A program made the position numbers and the translations under genes. The notes below the pieces were generated by a model, which saw only the letters and a list, made by a program, of their open reading frames with translations, was not told the DNA's origin and made no database searches. From assembly GCA_037126765.1 (NCBI GenBank), contig JBBCBC010000027.1:12362406-12426405 (forward strand): 64,000 nucleotides of DNA, given 5' to 3'. This DNA comes from Stenogyne calaminthoides (Eukaryota; Streptophyta; Magnoliopsida; Lamiales; Lamiaceae). Each line of letters starts with the position of its first letter. Within the stretch, counting starts at the first letter, position 1. Positions 13,031 through 23,476 of the stretch are shown in pieces.

Positions 13031-13739
13031 ATGCATTTGCGTTAAGAAGAAACAGGAACATGATGAGATGAACCGACTAAGAGGATCACCAGATTAAGCC
13101 TGGGCGTAAAGATAAGTCATCCATTTGAACACGAAAAGAAGAAGTCATCCACTATCTATGATTGAGTGACTCGGACTTCGAATAAAGAAGTTCGGGGATG
13201 GAAATCGGGATGGTGAGACTCGGAAAACCAACACTCCAAATGTGACCAATACGAGCAGACACGATTCGGACTCGGGTATGTGATGCCAATGAAGATGTGG
13301 TCACAATTTGAGGCTAGTGCGAATCTATCAACCTAAGGGGAACAAATGTCTCGACAATGTTCGAATAAATTTCCACGAGGAAGATGATTCCTTTTTCTCT
13401 GTTTTGTTGTTCACGAGTTTCTTGATTTAATCGAACCTAACACTTCAAATGTTGAGGACACTATTGAAGGGGAACATCAAGAAGGAAATGGTTAGATAGT
13501 CATCCTACAAGTCGATTGTGGGTGATCTGGCGAAGGTGTTAAAACAAGAAGGTTCCATGGAGAGAGTGCACTATTCTACTGCTTTCTATCGGAGAAAGAA
13601 CTCTTTGAGATTGGTGAAGCTCTACAAGATTCTCATTGGATTCTTGCTATGCAAGATGAAATTTGAATCAATTATCAAGGAATGAAGTATGGGATTTGGT
13701 AGATAGACCCGAAAAAGGCACAATGTCATTGGAACCAAG

Positions 13740-14400
13740 TGGGTTTTCAAGAATAAAGAGATGAAAACAACAACATTGTGAGAAACAAGGCAAATTTAGT
13801 TGAACAAGGTTATTCCCAAGAAGAAGGCTTGGATTATGATGAAACCTTTACTGTTGTTGCAAGACTAGAAGTCATCGATTGTTTCTTGCATATCTTTGCC
13901 CACATGAAGTTCACGATCTATCAAATGGATGTGAAAAGTGCATTTCGAGCGGTGCTTAAAGAAGAGGTTTATGTGGAACAACCTCACGGTTTCAAACAGA
14001 ATGACCAAGTTTCTGTGCTCGAGAAAAGCTTTGTATGGTCTTAAGCAAGCACCCGAGCATGGTATGATACTATTTCTCGGTTTCTTCTTGACCATGGTTT
14101 TATCAAAGGCTGTTGATAGAACTCGTTCGAGGATAGAGGATGGGGAAGATATCTTACTAGTTTGGATATATGTTGATGACATCATTTTTGGATCTCCAAA
14201 CCATCGGTTTGTGTGAAAAGTTTTCAACACCGATGAAAGGCAAGTTTGAGATATCAATGATGGGAGAGATGAATTTCTTTTCTAGGTCTTCAAGTGAAAC
14301 AATCAAAGGAAGGAATATTCATCAACCGGGCAAAGTACACCGAGATCGATTGCAAATATGGTGTCTGAGATTGCAATGCGATTAGGATTCCCATGAATAC
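13740..14400 (+). pseudogene. pol: pol, reverse transcriptase part, broken
   Basis: The RVT_2 (Copia RT) domain is recognisable in pieces. KANLVEQGYSQEEGLDYDET and YQMDVKSAF, which holds the first catalytic Asp, are at 13778-13970. EEVYVEQPHGF and ALYGLKQAPE follow across a frame change near 14030. The active-site box YVDD is at 14169-14180, followed by IIFGS. The catalytic residues are visible but are spread over three frames. The region 13031-13740 before it is degenerate linker sequence with short integrase-to-RT spacer remnants. Confidence 0.85.
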
Positions 14401-14859
14401 TAACTACAAGATGGATCCCGATTCGAAGGCAAATCGATAAGTCATACCGATTATAGAGGAATCATTGGATCATTGCTCTATCTCTCGACAAGTAGGTAGG
14501 ATATAACATTTCTTTGTTGGGATATGCATGAAGATACCAAGCTAATCCAAAAATTTAGTCACATGGAGGGCGCCAAAAAGATACTAAGGTATCTTAAGGG
14601 GCACGATGAATAGAGGATTATGGTATCCGGATGATGATAACCTTGAATTAACCGGGTTACTCGGATCTTTGATTATGGAGGTTGCAGAATTGATGGAAGT
14701 CCACTTGAGGAACTTGTCAATTTCTAGGAAGTGGTGATATCTTGGTTTTGAAAAAAAGGACCTCGATAGCAACCAAGATTGAAAATTTGAATACATGGTT
14801 GCGAGGAAGTTTGTTGTGCTTCGATTCTTTGGCTCGGACAACAATTAAGGGATTATAAA

Positions 14860-15114
14860 GTTGTAGCCAATGAAGTGCAATATTTTGTGACAATAATAGT
14901 GCCATTGCTATTTCACAAAATCCGGTATTACACACGGATGCAAGCATGTGGATATCGGACATCACTTCATCGAGATCATGTCGAGAAGAAGGACATAAGG
15001 ATGGAGAAAATTCATCCTGATAAGCAGAGAGCTGATATCTTGACCAAACCTTTGGCGGAATCAAGATTTCAGGAACTTTCAGTTGAATTAGGGATGTTAG
15101 AACCAAGTGTATAG
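14860..15114 (+). pseudogene. pol: pol, RNase H terminal part
   Basis: The end of Copia RNase H is legible. A frame-broken 'CDN..SAIAIS' region lies around 14880-14925. After it come HRDHVEKKDIRMEKI and ADILTKPLAESRFQELS, with a stop at about 15112. The upstream part (14400-14860) keeps scraps of the RT/RNase H connection only. This marks the 3' end of pol. Everything between here and the 3' LTR is additional to a minimal Copia element. Confidence 0.8.
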
Positions 15115-15611
15115 AGTAAAATCTGAAAAATTAAAGGTTTTCAGAAGCATGAAGTTTTTTCTCGAATTTCTCTTGAGAAGCTTAGGATAAAATGGAATAC
15201 CGAATCGAGTCTCGAAACTCAGTTCTTGAAGGTCAATTACCGAAGAGCATCTTGAACCATTTCAAGATTTTCGATATTATCTTGACATTTTATCAAGGTC
15301 AGTATTCAGTAAGACTGATAGAGGGAAATTGGTCTGAAGAAGTAATGACTCATGCGACTCATTTATTGCTTAAGTAAAGTTCAGTAATCATTCGCAATAA
15401 ATACAAAACACCTGAGGAATGTTTTTGGGCGGGATCGTTTTAAATTCCGAAGAAAGTCAGCGATCATTTAATGCTCGCTACATTAATGACCAATGGGGAT
15501 GTTTTGGCGGCTTACTTTTAGGAGATCGTCGGTTCAGATACCCGATTAATCGAAGATTAATCTCAACCAATTGCTTTTTCACCTAACCAACGCGATTCCC
15601 CACGATCTCAA

Positions 15612-15747
15612 AGCTATATAAACCCCAATCAGCCATTCAAGCCAAAATTTTATCAAACCCTTCGTTCTCAAATCCTCTGCAATAAATCCCCTTTTGCCCA
15701 GAAATTTCCAAAACCCTAAAGCTTCATTTCTTCAATCAATCTCTAAA
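15612..15747 (+). promoter_or_regulatory. Internal TATA promoter and 5'UTR-like leader before the extra ORF
   Basis: TATATAAA at 15615-15622 is followed by a C/A/T-rich leader with 'aaaccctaaagcttcatttc' and by the ATG at 15748-15750 in the context aaaATGGCT. The layout (TATA about 125 bp before an ATG, with a pyrimidine-rich leader) looks like an ordinary plant gene promoter. It suggests the extra ORF could be transcribed separately from the LTR. This is inferred from sequence only. Confidence 0.5.
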
Positions 15748-15869
15748 ATGGCTCCAACCCTGTTCGAGAGATTAGCCGAAACCAACAAGCCGTGGTGCGA
15801 AGTTCGTTGTTTCACTTGAAAGCACAACCAACTCAAAGCCGTAAAGGAGGCTCTGCATATGATTCGACT

Positions 15870-15877
15870 GGCTAAAC
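15870..15877 (+). other. 8-bp target-site duplication, left copy
   Basis: GGCTAAAC directly before the hAT terminus TAGAGTTGCCCA. It is identical to 19660-19667. Confidence 0.93.
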
Positions 15878-16580
15878 TAGAGTTGCCCAAAGGAACCGGA
15901 ACCGGCGCGGTTTGAACCGAACCGAACGAATAAATCGGAATCGTGAAGGGCGAAACCGTGTATTACACGGTTCGGTTCTGTTCAGCTTCATAAGAAACCG
16001 AATCACGGTTCCACGGTTCGAACCGTGATTTCGCGGTTTCAACCGAACCAACTTTTTAAACGAAATATGGCCGTTGGAACCGGCGGTTCCACGGTTCAAC
16101 CGTGAACCGCCGGTTCTCGCCTACCGTTGGGCGATTTTGACCGTTGGAAACGCCCGAACCGTGATTTCAACCGTCGATTCGAACCGTGAACGCCCGGTTT
16201 TTTTTTTTTTTTTTTTTAATCAATGGTTGAGATTGAGTCAAATGTTACCATTTTTTTGATCCAATGGTCGAGATTTAAATGAAAGTTTTTTTTTTTTTTT
16301 TTTTTTTATTTTCTCAAACTCTATAAATACCCCTCATTTGTATTCATTTTCTTGCACCAACTTGATCCAAATTGATCAATTCTTCTTCATCTCTCTAATT
16401 CTCTTGTTCTAAGTTCTAAGTTCTAAGTTCTAACTTTATAAATTATAAGCTTCATTAAAGTTCATAATTCATACTTCATATATTATCTATATTGATATAT
16501 TTTATACATTATAGTATATAGTTTATATTATTATTATATACACTTTACTTTACTTTATATTTTATATTACATAAAATAAA

Positions 16581-18822
16581 ATGTCAAGAAGAGGAGAATC
16601 ATCATCTTCTAGAGGAGGAAAAGGAAAGAGTCCGATGACTTCCAATTTTCCTCCACCTCCTCCTCCTACTGAACAATTCAATATTCCATGGAGTGTGGAG
16701 GAAATAGTAGCGAGTCTTGGTCCCGGTTATGCGGATGCCACTTTTTCAAATGAAGAATTTCAACAACCTCGTGGTGGTACTCAAGAAAGTACTCATGGTC
16801 ATGGTCCTCATGGTCATGGAAACGAAGAAAATGTGGAGGAGGGGAGGAGGCCATTCCACCTCAAAGGCGGAGAAAGAAAATGTAGAGTTCTTGCATCCGA
16901 AATATTCACCATTCACTAAAAAAAAAAAGTGGCAACCCGATGAGGTAAATATATTTAAAGTTCATTGTAACTATTGCACTAGGGTTTATCATTTTTTGAG
17001 AAAGGTGGTGGATATGGAACATTTAAAAAACACTTGTTGGTAAAACATAAAGAAGTCTTGGGAATGACTACATCTCAAACGCAACTACGTGGATTCACGG
17101 CGTCTTCTGAAGGTGGTGAAGTAAGTAATCCTACTAGTTTATTTAGATATAATGTTAAAGTTGCTAGAAGAGAATTAGCTAAACTTATTTGTTCTAAACA
17201 TCTTCCTTTTCGTTTTGCAAATGATCTTCGTTTTTGAAAAAATGGGTTACTACGGCTTATAATCCTTGACCAAAAAAATTTCACGATCTTCTATTACTCG
17301 TGAAATTGATAAAATGGCTAAAGAAATAAGAGATGAAATGACTATCATGTTTTCTAGATTAACTCAAAAAAAAATTTCTATATGTTAGGATATTTGGAGT
17401 GATCATTTTCAAGAGCATAATTATATGGGCATTACTTGTCATTGGATTGATGATCGTGGACAATTCAAAAGCGTTTAATTGCATATAGAGAGTTTGATAT
17501 TGAGCATCTGGCCGCAAATATTGCTCTAAAAATTTATGCGGTTTTGCAAGAGTACAACATTCTTACAAAAAATATTTTCAATTTCATTTGATAATGCAAG
17601 TGCTAATATCTGCTAGTTTAGATGAACTTATTGCAATTTGTCAACCATCAATTGGTGGTAGATTTTTTCATGTAAGATGTTTTTGTCATATTTTAAATTT
17701 GTGTGTTCAAGGCGGTTTATCTTCTTTAAAAACGCATGTTGCTCCTATTAAACATGCACTTGGTTATTTGTTTAGACATCAAAAAGTTTTAAAAAGATGG
17801 AAAAGTTTTTGTGTAGTTAATAAACTTACTCCTAAAAAGTTTTCACTTGATGTTGCTACTAGATGGAACTCAACTTATAAAATGTTAAGTGCATCTTATG
17901 AGTATAGAAATGCATTATGTAATTTTTTTGCACAAGAACAATGTGGTATTACTTTATTTCCTAGTCAATGGGATTCATGTGCTACTTTATGTGAGATGTT
18001 GCAAGTTTTTAATAAAGCTACTACACAATTATCAAGACGTATTATCCTACTTCTATTCTTGCTTTAGATCAATGTGTTAGAGTTGCAATTACTCTAGATT
18101 GTAGTGATCCAAATGAAATATTATATAATCTTTATTAGTTCAATGAAAGTCAAATGGATGAAATATTTTTTATATATTCGATGTGTTTATAATTGCTAAA
18201 ATACTTGATCCTAGAGTAAGAGTAGATGGAGTGCAAGAATTAATTTCTATATATTATGATGCTTTATTTCCTATTACAGATGATAACACCCCTTCTCCTA
18301 TTGTAGTTGTCCAAAAATCTAAACAAGTTCTTATGGATGTTTTTAGAGAATATAAAATTCAATTTGGTCCTACTAGTGGTGATTCTACTAGTGTTCGTGG
18401 TGCTACTAGTACTACTAGTAGTGGACGTGGTGGTACTCAATCCCTTGGTCGTGGTCTTTGGTAAATTTTCTCGTTTAGATAATTTTTCTAAAGAACGATA
18501 TCAACAACGTGCAACGGCACAATCAAATGTTTTCTTAGAAATTGAAAATTTTCTAAATACACCTTCTTTTGAGTATCAACCGGGAGAATTAGAAAATTTT
18601 GATATTTTAAAGTGGTGGTCGAGGAGATTAGATGCTTATCCGGTGTTGAGTATGATTGCAAAAGAGGTATATGCATGTCCCGTCTCAACCGTAGCCGTCG
18701 AACGAGCATTTAGCTTGGGTGGACATATCTTGAATGAAAGGCGTTCAAGATTGACAGTTGAGCACTTGGAAAACCAATGTTTACTTGATGATTGGGTGAA
18801 AGCAAGATCGAACACAAAATGA
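16581..18822 (+). pseudogene. hAT transposase, frameshifted
   Basis: It begins MSRRGESSSSRGGKGKSPM with a low-complexity Pro/Ser/Gly N-terminus. A BED-type zinc finger fragment follows at about 16930-17050 (HCNYC, then a split H..KHK). The RNase H-like core appears in pieces: DIWSDH at 17389 after a stop where Trp is usual, FHVRCFCHILNLCVQ at about 17665, and DVATRWNSTYKML at about 17849. The C-terminal hAT dimerisation domain (WWSRRLDAYPVLSMIAKEV, then VERAFSLGG) is at 18612-18720, and the protein stops at 18820. Frame breaks occur near 16850, 17040, 17590 and 18040-18180, so no full transposase is encoded. A Gly/Thr/Ser-rich repeat lies at 18370-18450. Confidence 0.88.
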
Positions 18823-19470
18823 AGCTCTTTAGCGGATTCTAGCGAAGATAGTGTGATCGGCGACACAACCAAAACCGAAAGTGAAGCTTAAATCTTCTTA
18901 AGATTTAAGTCTTGAGGTAAGAAACAAGGTAAAGAGAACTCGTGGGCTTTGATTCTAATCGGATCGTAGGCAACATAATTTTAAGTTTCTAACTTAGAAT
19001 TTTCTAAGTTTAAAATTTAAAATTATGCCCAAGCCCTTTTTTTTTTTTTTTTTTTTATCCTCTTTTCATTATTTGTAATTTTTTAATTGTAATTATAAGT
19101 TGTACACTTGTATTTGTAGCATTAGCAATTTAGTTACTTGTAAGTTGTAACTTTTAAGTTGTAAATTGTAAATTGTAATTTTTGTAATGTATTAAATTAT
19201 TGTTTAATGTTTAAATTGTAAATTACTTGTAAATTGTATGTTTAGCATGTTTAGCATTAAGTTGTAATTTACCACATTAGCAATTTAGCATGTTTATTGT
19301 TTAAATTATAAATTACTTGTAAATTGTAACTTTTAAGTTGTAAGTTGTAAATTTTTTGAGTTGTTTGTTATTTGTTTGTAATTTTGTATGTTTAATAACA
19401 TAAGATTTTGCTTCATCTTCTTTAAATTTACTTCAAATTATTATTTTTATTTGTATTTTGATAAAAAAAA
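18823..19470. other. 3' non-coding part of the hAT element
   Basis: AT-rich sequence with many short 'taagttgtaa' or 'taaattgtaa' repeats (19080-19370) and a T run at about 19038. No ORF is supported. The GGTTC-rich subterminal region starts at about 19471. Confidence 0.7.
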
Positions 19471-19659
19471 AACGGTTCGGAACCGTGAACCGGAACCGGA
19501 ACCGGAATCGTTGGAACCGGCTGGAACTGGAACCGGGAACCGCCGGAACCAAAACCGTGTAACAATTTTTGCCGGTTCGGTTCCGGTTCCACCATTTTGG
19601 AACCGGGAACCGCCGGTTCGGAATCGGAACCGGCGGTTCGAACCGGATGGGCAAGTCTA

Positions 19660-19667
19660 GGCTAAAC
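19660..19667 (+). other. 8-bp target-site duplication, right copy
   Basis: GGCTAAAC directly after the hAT terminus. It is identical to 15870-15877. Confidence 0.93.
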
Positions 19668-20708
19668 TCACCCAACTAGTCGCAAGCCGACCTGACCAGG
19701 AGTTTGCGAAAGAGGTAATCGAATTCATCTATAACTTGAAGATAGATGAAGAGGGTTGTATGCATTCTAAGTTAACTGTATCACACTTAGAGCATTCGTC
19801 CAAATACGTCGATTTTGTGAGGGATCTGTATATAGTTCCGAAAAATCTGAATGATGTTTTTGAGCTCTGCGATAGAGGAGAGGATCCTACGATGTACATG
19901 TCAGGTAGAGAGCAGGAGTACTTAGATAGGATTGCTGAGAATCCTGTTAAGTTTGAGGCGACATTGCATAAGAGGCACTTAAAGCCACAATATCGTGTGT
20001 TGATGGATATTGTGAGCAAGTGCATCATGAGTCTTGCGGGGAGTTTTGAGCAGATCAGTACCCCGAAGCTCAGATTGATGGCGGCGATAGAAGCCTCACC
20101 CACCACAGACTTCAACTGGCTGAAATTCCTGATTCAGACGGTGAGTGAGCAGACCAAAGTTTTGAGGAAGGTTGACGGGGCGATCTCAATCAAAGGCAAG
20201 ATCCACCATGCCACCAAAATTGCTTATATTTTGGAGATGTGCAGAGAGGAGGAGGATATCTTCGCCAATTCGACCCCATTCCCTAAGTCCAAAATTCTCT
20301 TTAAGCCCTTTGCTACAAAAAGCGAGCCATCGGGAAAAGAGAGAAAAGAAGGTAGAATCACTAGTTGCGTCGATAAAGAGACTCAACAAACCCGGGGAAG
20401 GTTACATTGGAGGCAAAGATGGATCAAGGTGCAAAAATAATGAAGCGAAGAACCTTGCCCCCAAAGCGAGAAGATTGGTGATTCTCACCGATGAAGATGG
20501 AAGTGATTACGAAGAGATTCAACGGAGGGCCAAACCGCCGAAATTCACCATTACAAGTGTTGGCTCGGGTTATCTCCGGGACACAGATCGTGACCGAGGA
20601 GCGAGTCTTCTCCGAGGTGCTCGAGACATCGTCGATTCGGATAAAAATTTTCAAGAAATTTTTAAAAGCGAGCTCGACCTCGAGAGATACCTACCTCGAG
20701 ATATGTAA

Positions 20709-22182
20709 GCTCGAAGACGTAAGAGCTACCGAGAGTCGATCCGAAGATGTGCAAGCTCACCGACGAGCCAACTCAGACTAAACCGAGGATATACTACCAG
20801 CCTCGTAACCCACTCAGATGTAAACCGAGGACTCGATCAGACAAACTTCGGGATCTTTCCGAGGCTCGGGAGCGTAATATTCTTGATGAGCTTCGAAAGT
20901 GATCTACCGCTGATCCCGGTACCGACGCCTAACCGAACCAAAGCCCGAGATGGAAGAAAGGCGAGGTCAAGAAGGCGAGTGGAGGAGCAAGGGGGGAACG
21001 GTTCATTCTTGACCGCTACTACGAGCTCTGCTCATACGACCGCAAGATGTTTTCTTGATTAAGGACAAGCTGTGTTCATTCTCAATCGGACTCTTCCCGA
21101 GATGCTTGATATTCTTTGCTTTCGAGGGGAAGACGGTGGAATGAGGAGATGTTTTTTCGACCGACTTCTCGGGGTTCGGAAGGACAAAGCTCGGGATGAA
21201 AAACTCCGATTTTGATGAAATTTGGTTCAAAGAAGATGGTTGAGAGGAGAGCAACTGAAGTTGGTGCCCGAAGCGGCCGGAGACAAATCTAAAGATGGAG
21301 ATGGGGACCAACAGGGAGATGTTGAGAAGAAGTCTCGGATGGAAAAGGAGACTTCATTCTTGATCAACTTTGGAATTGGTCAACCTCGGTGAAGCTAGAA
21401 CTCTTCAAAGTTGAAGTTGAAGCTCAGTCTTGAGCCGACCCTCAGTTGTACACGAACCTCATGATGATCGGACAAAGACACGGGAGATCTGAAGATTCAC
21501 GAGATTGATATCACTCCCTTGATGGAGAAACTTGAGAAGGTTGAGCCAATGATGATCAAAATTGCTCAGATAGAAAGTCTTAGTCACTCTTGAGTGGTGC
21601 AAATTCAAAACACTCGACCACCCGGATGACCTCCATGGAAGAAAAGTCGAATGAGAATTTGGAGGGAGTCAATTTGAAGTTAAGTGATGGTCAAGCGTAA
21701 ACACCGGGAGAGTTTCGATTTCTAGAAGTGAAACCGCGAGAAAAAGAATGAGGTGCTAATCAAGTCTGCTTTGTTGAGGAAATGAGCTCATTACTCATGA
21801 CCAAGATGACAGAGATGTTCAAGGAAGCACTCGCCGGCGGTTTGCCCACTTATCTGAAGAATTTTTTCGTGGCAAGAACCATCTAAGGAGATTTGGAAGG
21901 CGAACAAGATCGGATAGCGAGGAGAGGTTTATTTGTGTGAGCAAAGAGCAATATCATATGGACACAGCGCTCTCTAGGCTTCTTCCAAATTACTGTGCCA
22001 AGAAGGAGGAAAAGGAAGGTGAAGACCTCAGAAAGTTCATGGCACGTACTTTGGAGAAGAAGGCTCAGAAAGATCTTTGAAATGTATAATCTAGCAAAAG
22101 CCTTAAAAGAAGTCGGCTCTCGAGAAATTGAAGTTCGCTCAGTAGAGAAGCCTATCTACACTCGAAGTTTCTAAGCAAAACC
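20709..22182 (+). other. Degenerate middle part of the extra post-pol region
   Basis: About 1.5 kb with no open frame longer than about 100 codons on the plus strand. It is rich in gaag/ctcgag-like words. Short stretches read like charged helical protein, for example EEMSSLLMTKMTEMFKEALA around 21780. I take it as coding sequence that once joined the flanking ORFs and is now scrambled by indels. Confidence 0.5.
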
Positions 22183-22974
22183 ATGCTTGATGTTACACAA
22201 GAAAAACGAAGTGCTAGAGCAAAGGTTGGAACAAGCCGATTCTTGGCCGAATCGCTTATGAAGAGGAAAGCCTTGGACGTTGTTCAACCTGTAAGCAAGC
22301 GTGCGAAGGCTTCTAAGCCAATCCAGAGAAAACTGATTCTGGATGATGAAGAAACGGAACAACTAGTGGTATCTGAGTCTCAACCTCAGAAAAGAGTCTT
22401 CAACACGAGAAATGCTCTGAAGACACTCCAAGAAGAACAAGCTAAGAAAGCTGCTGCTTCGGTCTCAGGAGCGTCTGTGATCAGAAAGAAGATAGACGAA
22501 GAGCAGAAGCGAAGGAGTGAATTCAGAAAGTTTGCGAGCAAGAGGAAAGGAACATCAAATGCACTAAAGTGGCCCCACGTTGATAAATGGATGCCTATCA
22601 AACTCAACGATATGTGGGAAGAAGTCAAGAGAACCTTTTGGTTCAATTATGATGTTCTCAGGGAATGGAGAGGGGAAAGCTCAGATCAGAATGAAGCTTT
22701 CATTGAATATCTTCTTATCTTCTATCCAAAGTATCTACAGAGCTGGATTAACTTTGCGGATGAAGGAGAGGTACAGATAGTGGCCCCTGGTCCATATTCC
22801 TATCCACCTCCAAGACTTGATAATGACTTGGTGAATGAGAAGGCCATTACTCAAGAGATTGCTCAGTATGCTGGTCAGTTGGGTCTAACAGGAAACAGTC
22901 CGGACATCATCAAGGAAAGAAATGAGTTGAAGAAGAGATTTTTCGGAATGTTTGACCTGGAGGTGTGCCGATGA
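22183..22974 (+). CDS. Extra post-pol ORF, second part (263 aa, unknown function)
   Basis: This is the longest clean frame in the retroelement, from the ATG at 22183 to a TGA at 22972. Residues about 25-55 are lysine/arginine-rich (MKRKALDVVQPVSKRAKASK), resembling a bipartite nuclear localisation signal. An alanine/lysine-rich helix (EEQAKKAAASVSG) follows, and then a more globular part with KWPHVDKWMPIKLNDMWEEV and FWFNYDVLREWRG. I see no signal peptide, membrane span or catalytic motif. It may be the 3' end of a longer protein beginning at 15748. I cannot tell whether it is expressed. Its position matches the so-called envelope-like genes of Sireviruses, but nothing in it says envelope. 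Confidence 0.55.
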   Translation: MLDVTQEKRSARAKVGTSRFLAESLMKRKALDVVQPVSKRAKASKPIQRKLILDDEETEQLVVSESQPQKRVFNTRNALKTLQEEQAKKAAASVSGASVIRKKIDEEQKRRSEFRKFASKRKGTSNALKWPHVDKWMPIKLNDMWEEVKRTFWFNYDVLREWRGESSDQNEAFIEYLLIFYPKYLQSWINFADEGEVQIVAPGPYSYPPPRLDNDLVNEKAITQEIAQYAGQLGLTGNSPDIIKERNELKKRFFGMFDLEVCR

Positions 22975-23224
22975 AAGTTGAGAATGAAGCAAATCAAGAG
23001 CGTAAGATCAAGAGCCAAATCAAGATCAAGACTCGAGAAGATTCTGTAATCTTTAAATTTTTGTCTTTTTGATTTTGTTGATAAAATTCATTGTAATCTG
23101 TAACGGGATACCAATCATCAATGAAGATTTATCATTATGCTCAAAAGATAATATCTCATTATCTTATTTACATGTCTTTTATTTTGATATACGAATGAAT
23201 GTCTCTCGAACCGATTGTATGTTC

Positions 23225-23476
23225 ATATAAGGAGGAAATTGTCTGAATATGGGGGAAATTGTTTAAGTATTTGGTAATGAACTATTTAAAGAGATTCATT
23301 ACTGAAGAAATTGATAAACGATTAAACTGTTGAGAAACTCTGAAATTGTTGGGAGATTCTCTGATTTAAGAAATTGTTGGGAGACAATCAATCTTGTAAT
23401 AGGATAAATCAAAACACGAGTATAGGTTATATGTTTGTAACAAGATAGGTTTTGGCATCATCAAAAAGGGGGAAAT
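23225..23476 (+). other. Repeated polypurine-tract region before the 3' LTR
   Basis: The motif purine-run + 'aaattgt' occurs at about 23230 (aggaggaaattgt), 23250 (gggggaaattgt), 23341 (gaaattgttgggaga) and 23370 (gaaattgttgggaga). The final tract, aaaaagggggaaat, abuts the LTR start TGTTGGGAGA at 23477. Multiple PPT copies resembling the LTR junction are a reported Sirevirus signature. The last copy should prime plus-strand synthesis. Confidence 0.8.

Larger units (their letters stand above)
15878..19659 (+). mobile_element. hAT DNA transposon nested in the Copia element
   Basis: The 3782-bp element has 12-bp terminal inverted repeats (TAGAGTTGCCCA at 15878-15889, and TGGGCAAGTCTA at 19648-19659; 11 of 12 match). 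It is bounded by a perfect 8-bp duplication GGCTAAAC, the hAT hallmark. Both ends have dense subterminal GGTTC/GAACCG motifs over about 200-300 bp, the usual type of transposase-binding region. A broken hAT transposase gene lies between. The intact ends and perfect duplication suggest a fairly recent insertion. Without it, the frame of the host ORF reads across the target site. Confidence 0.95.
15748..20708 (+). pseudogene. Extra post-pol ORF, first part, split by the hAT insertion
   Basis: It starts MAPTLFERLAETNKPWCEV and meets a stop or frameshift after about 25 codons. It resumes before the hAT target site (15870-15877) and continues beyond the second target copy (19660-19667). The long open stretch 19736-20330 follows in the same frame, and the frame then shifts near 20330. 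The visible protein is soluble-looking and charged, with HLKPQYRVLMDIVSKCIMSL in the middle and a lysine-rich segment after it. I see no signal peptide or clear membrane span, so 'envelope-like' is only a label of position. Its shape recalls the 'putative plant transposon protein' domain (PF20167), but this was not tested. Function is unknown. Confidence 0.65.

Noticed and set aside
19736..20440. Independent host gene of 234 codons
   Set aside because: Its frame is continuous with sequence on the other side of the hAT insertion and lies between pol and the 3' LTR, so it belongs to the retroelement.
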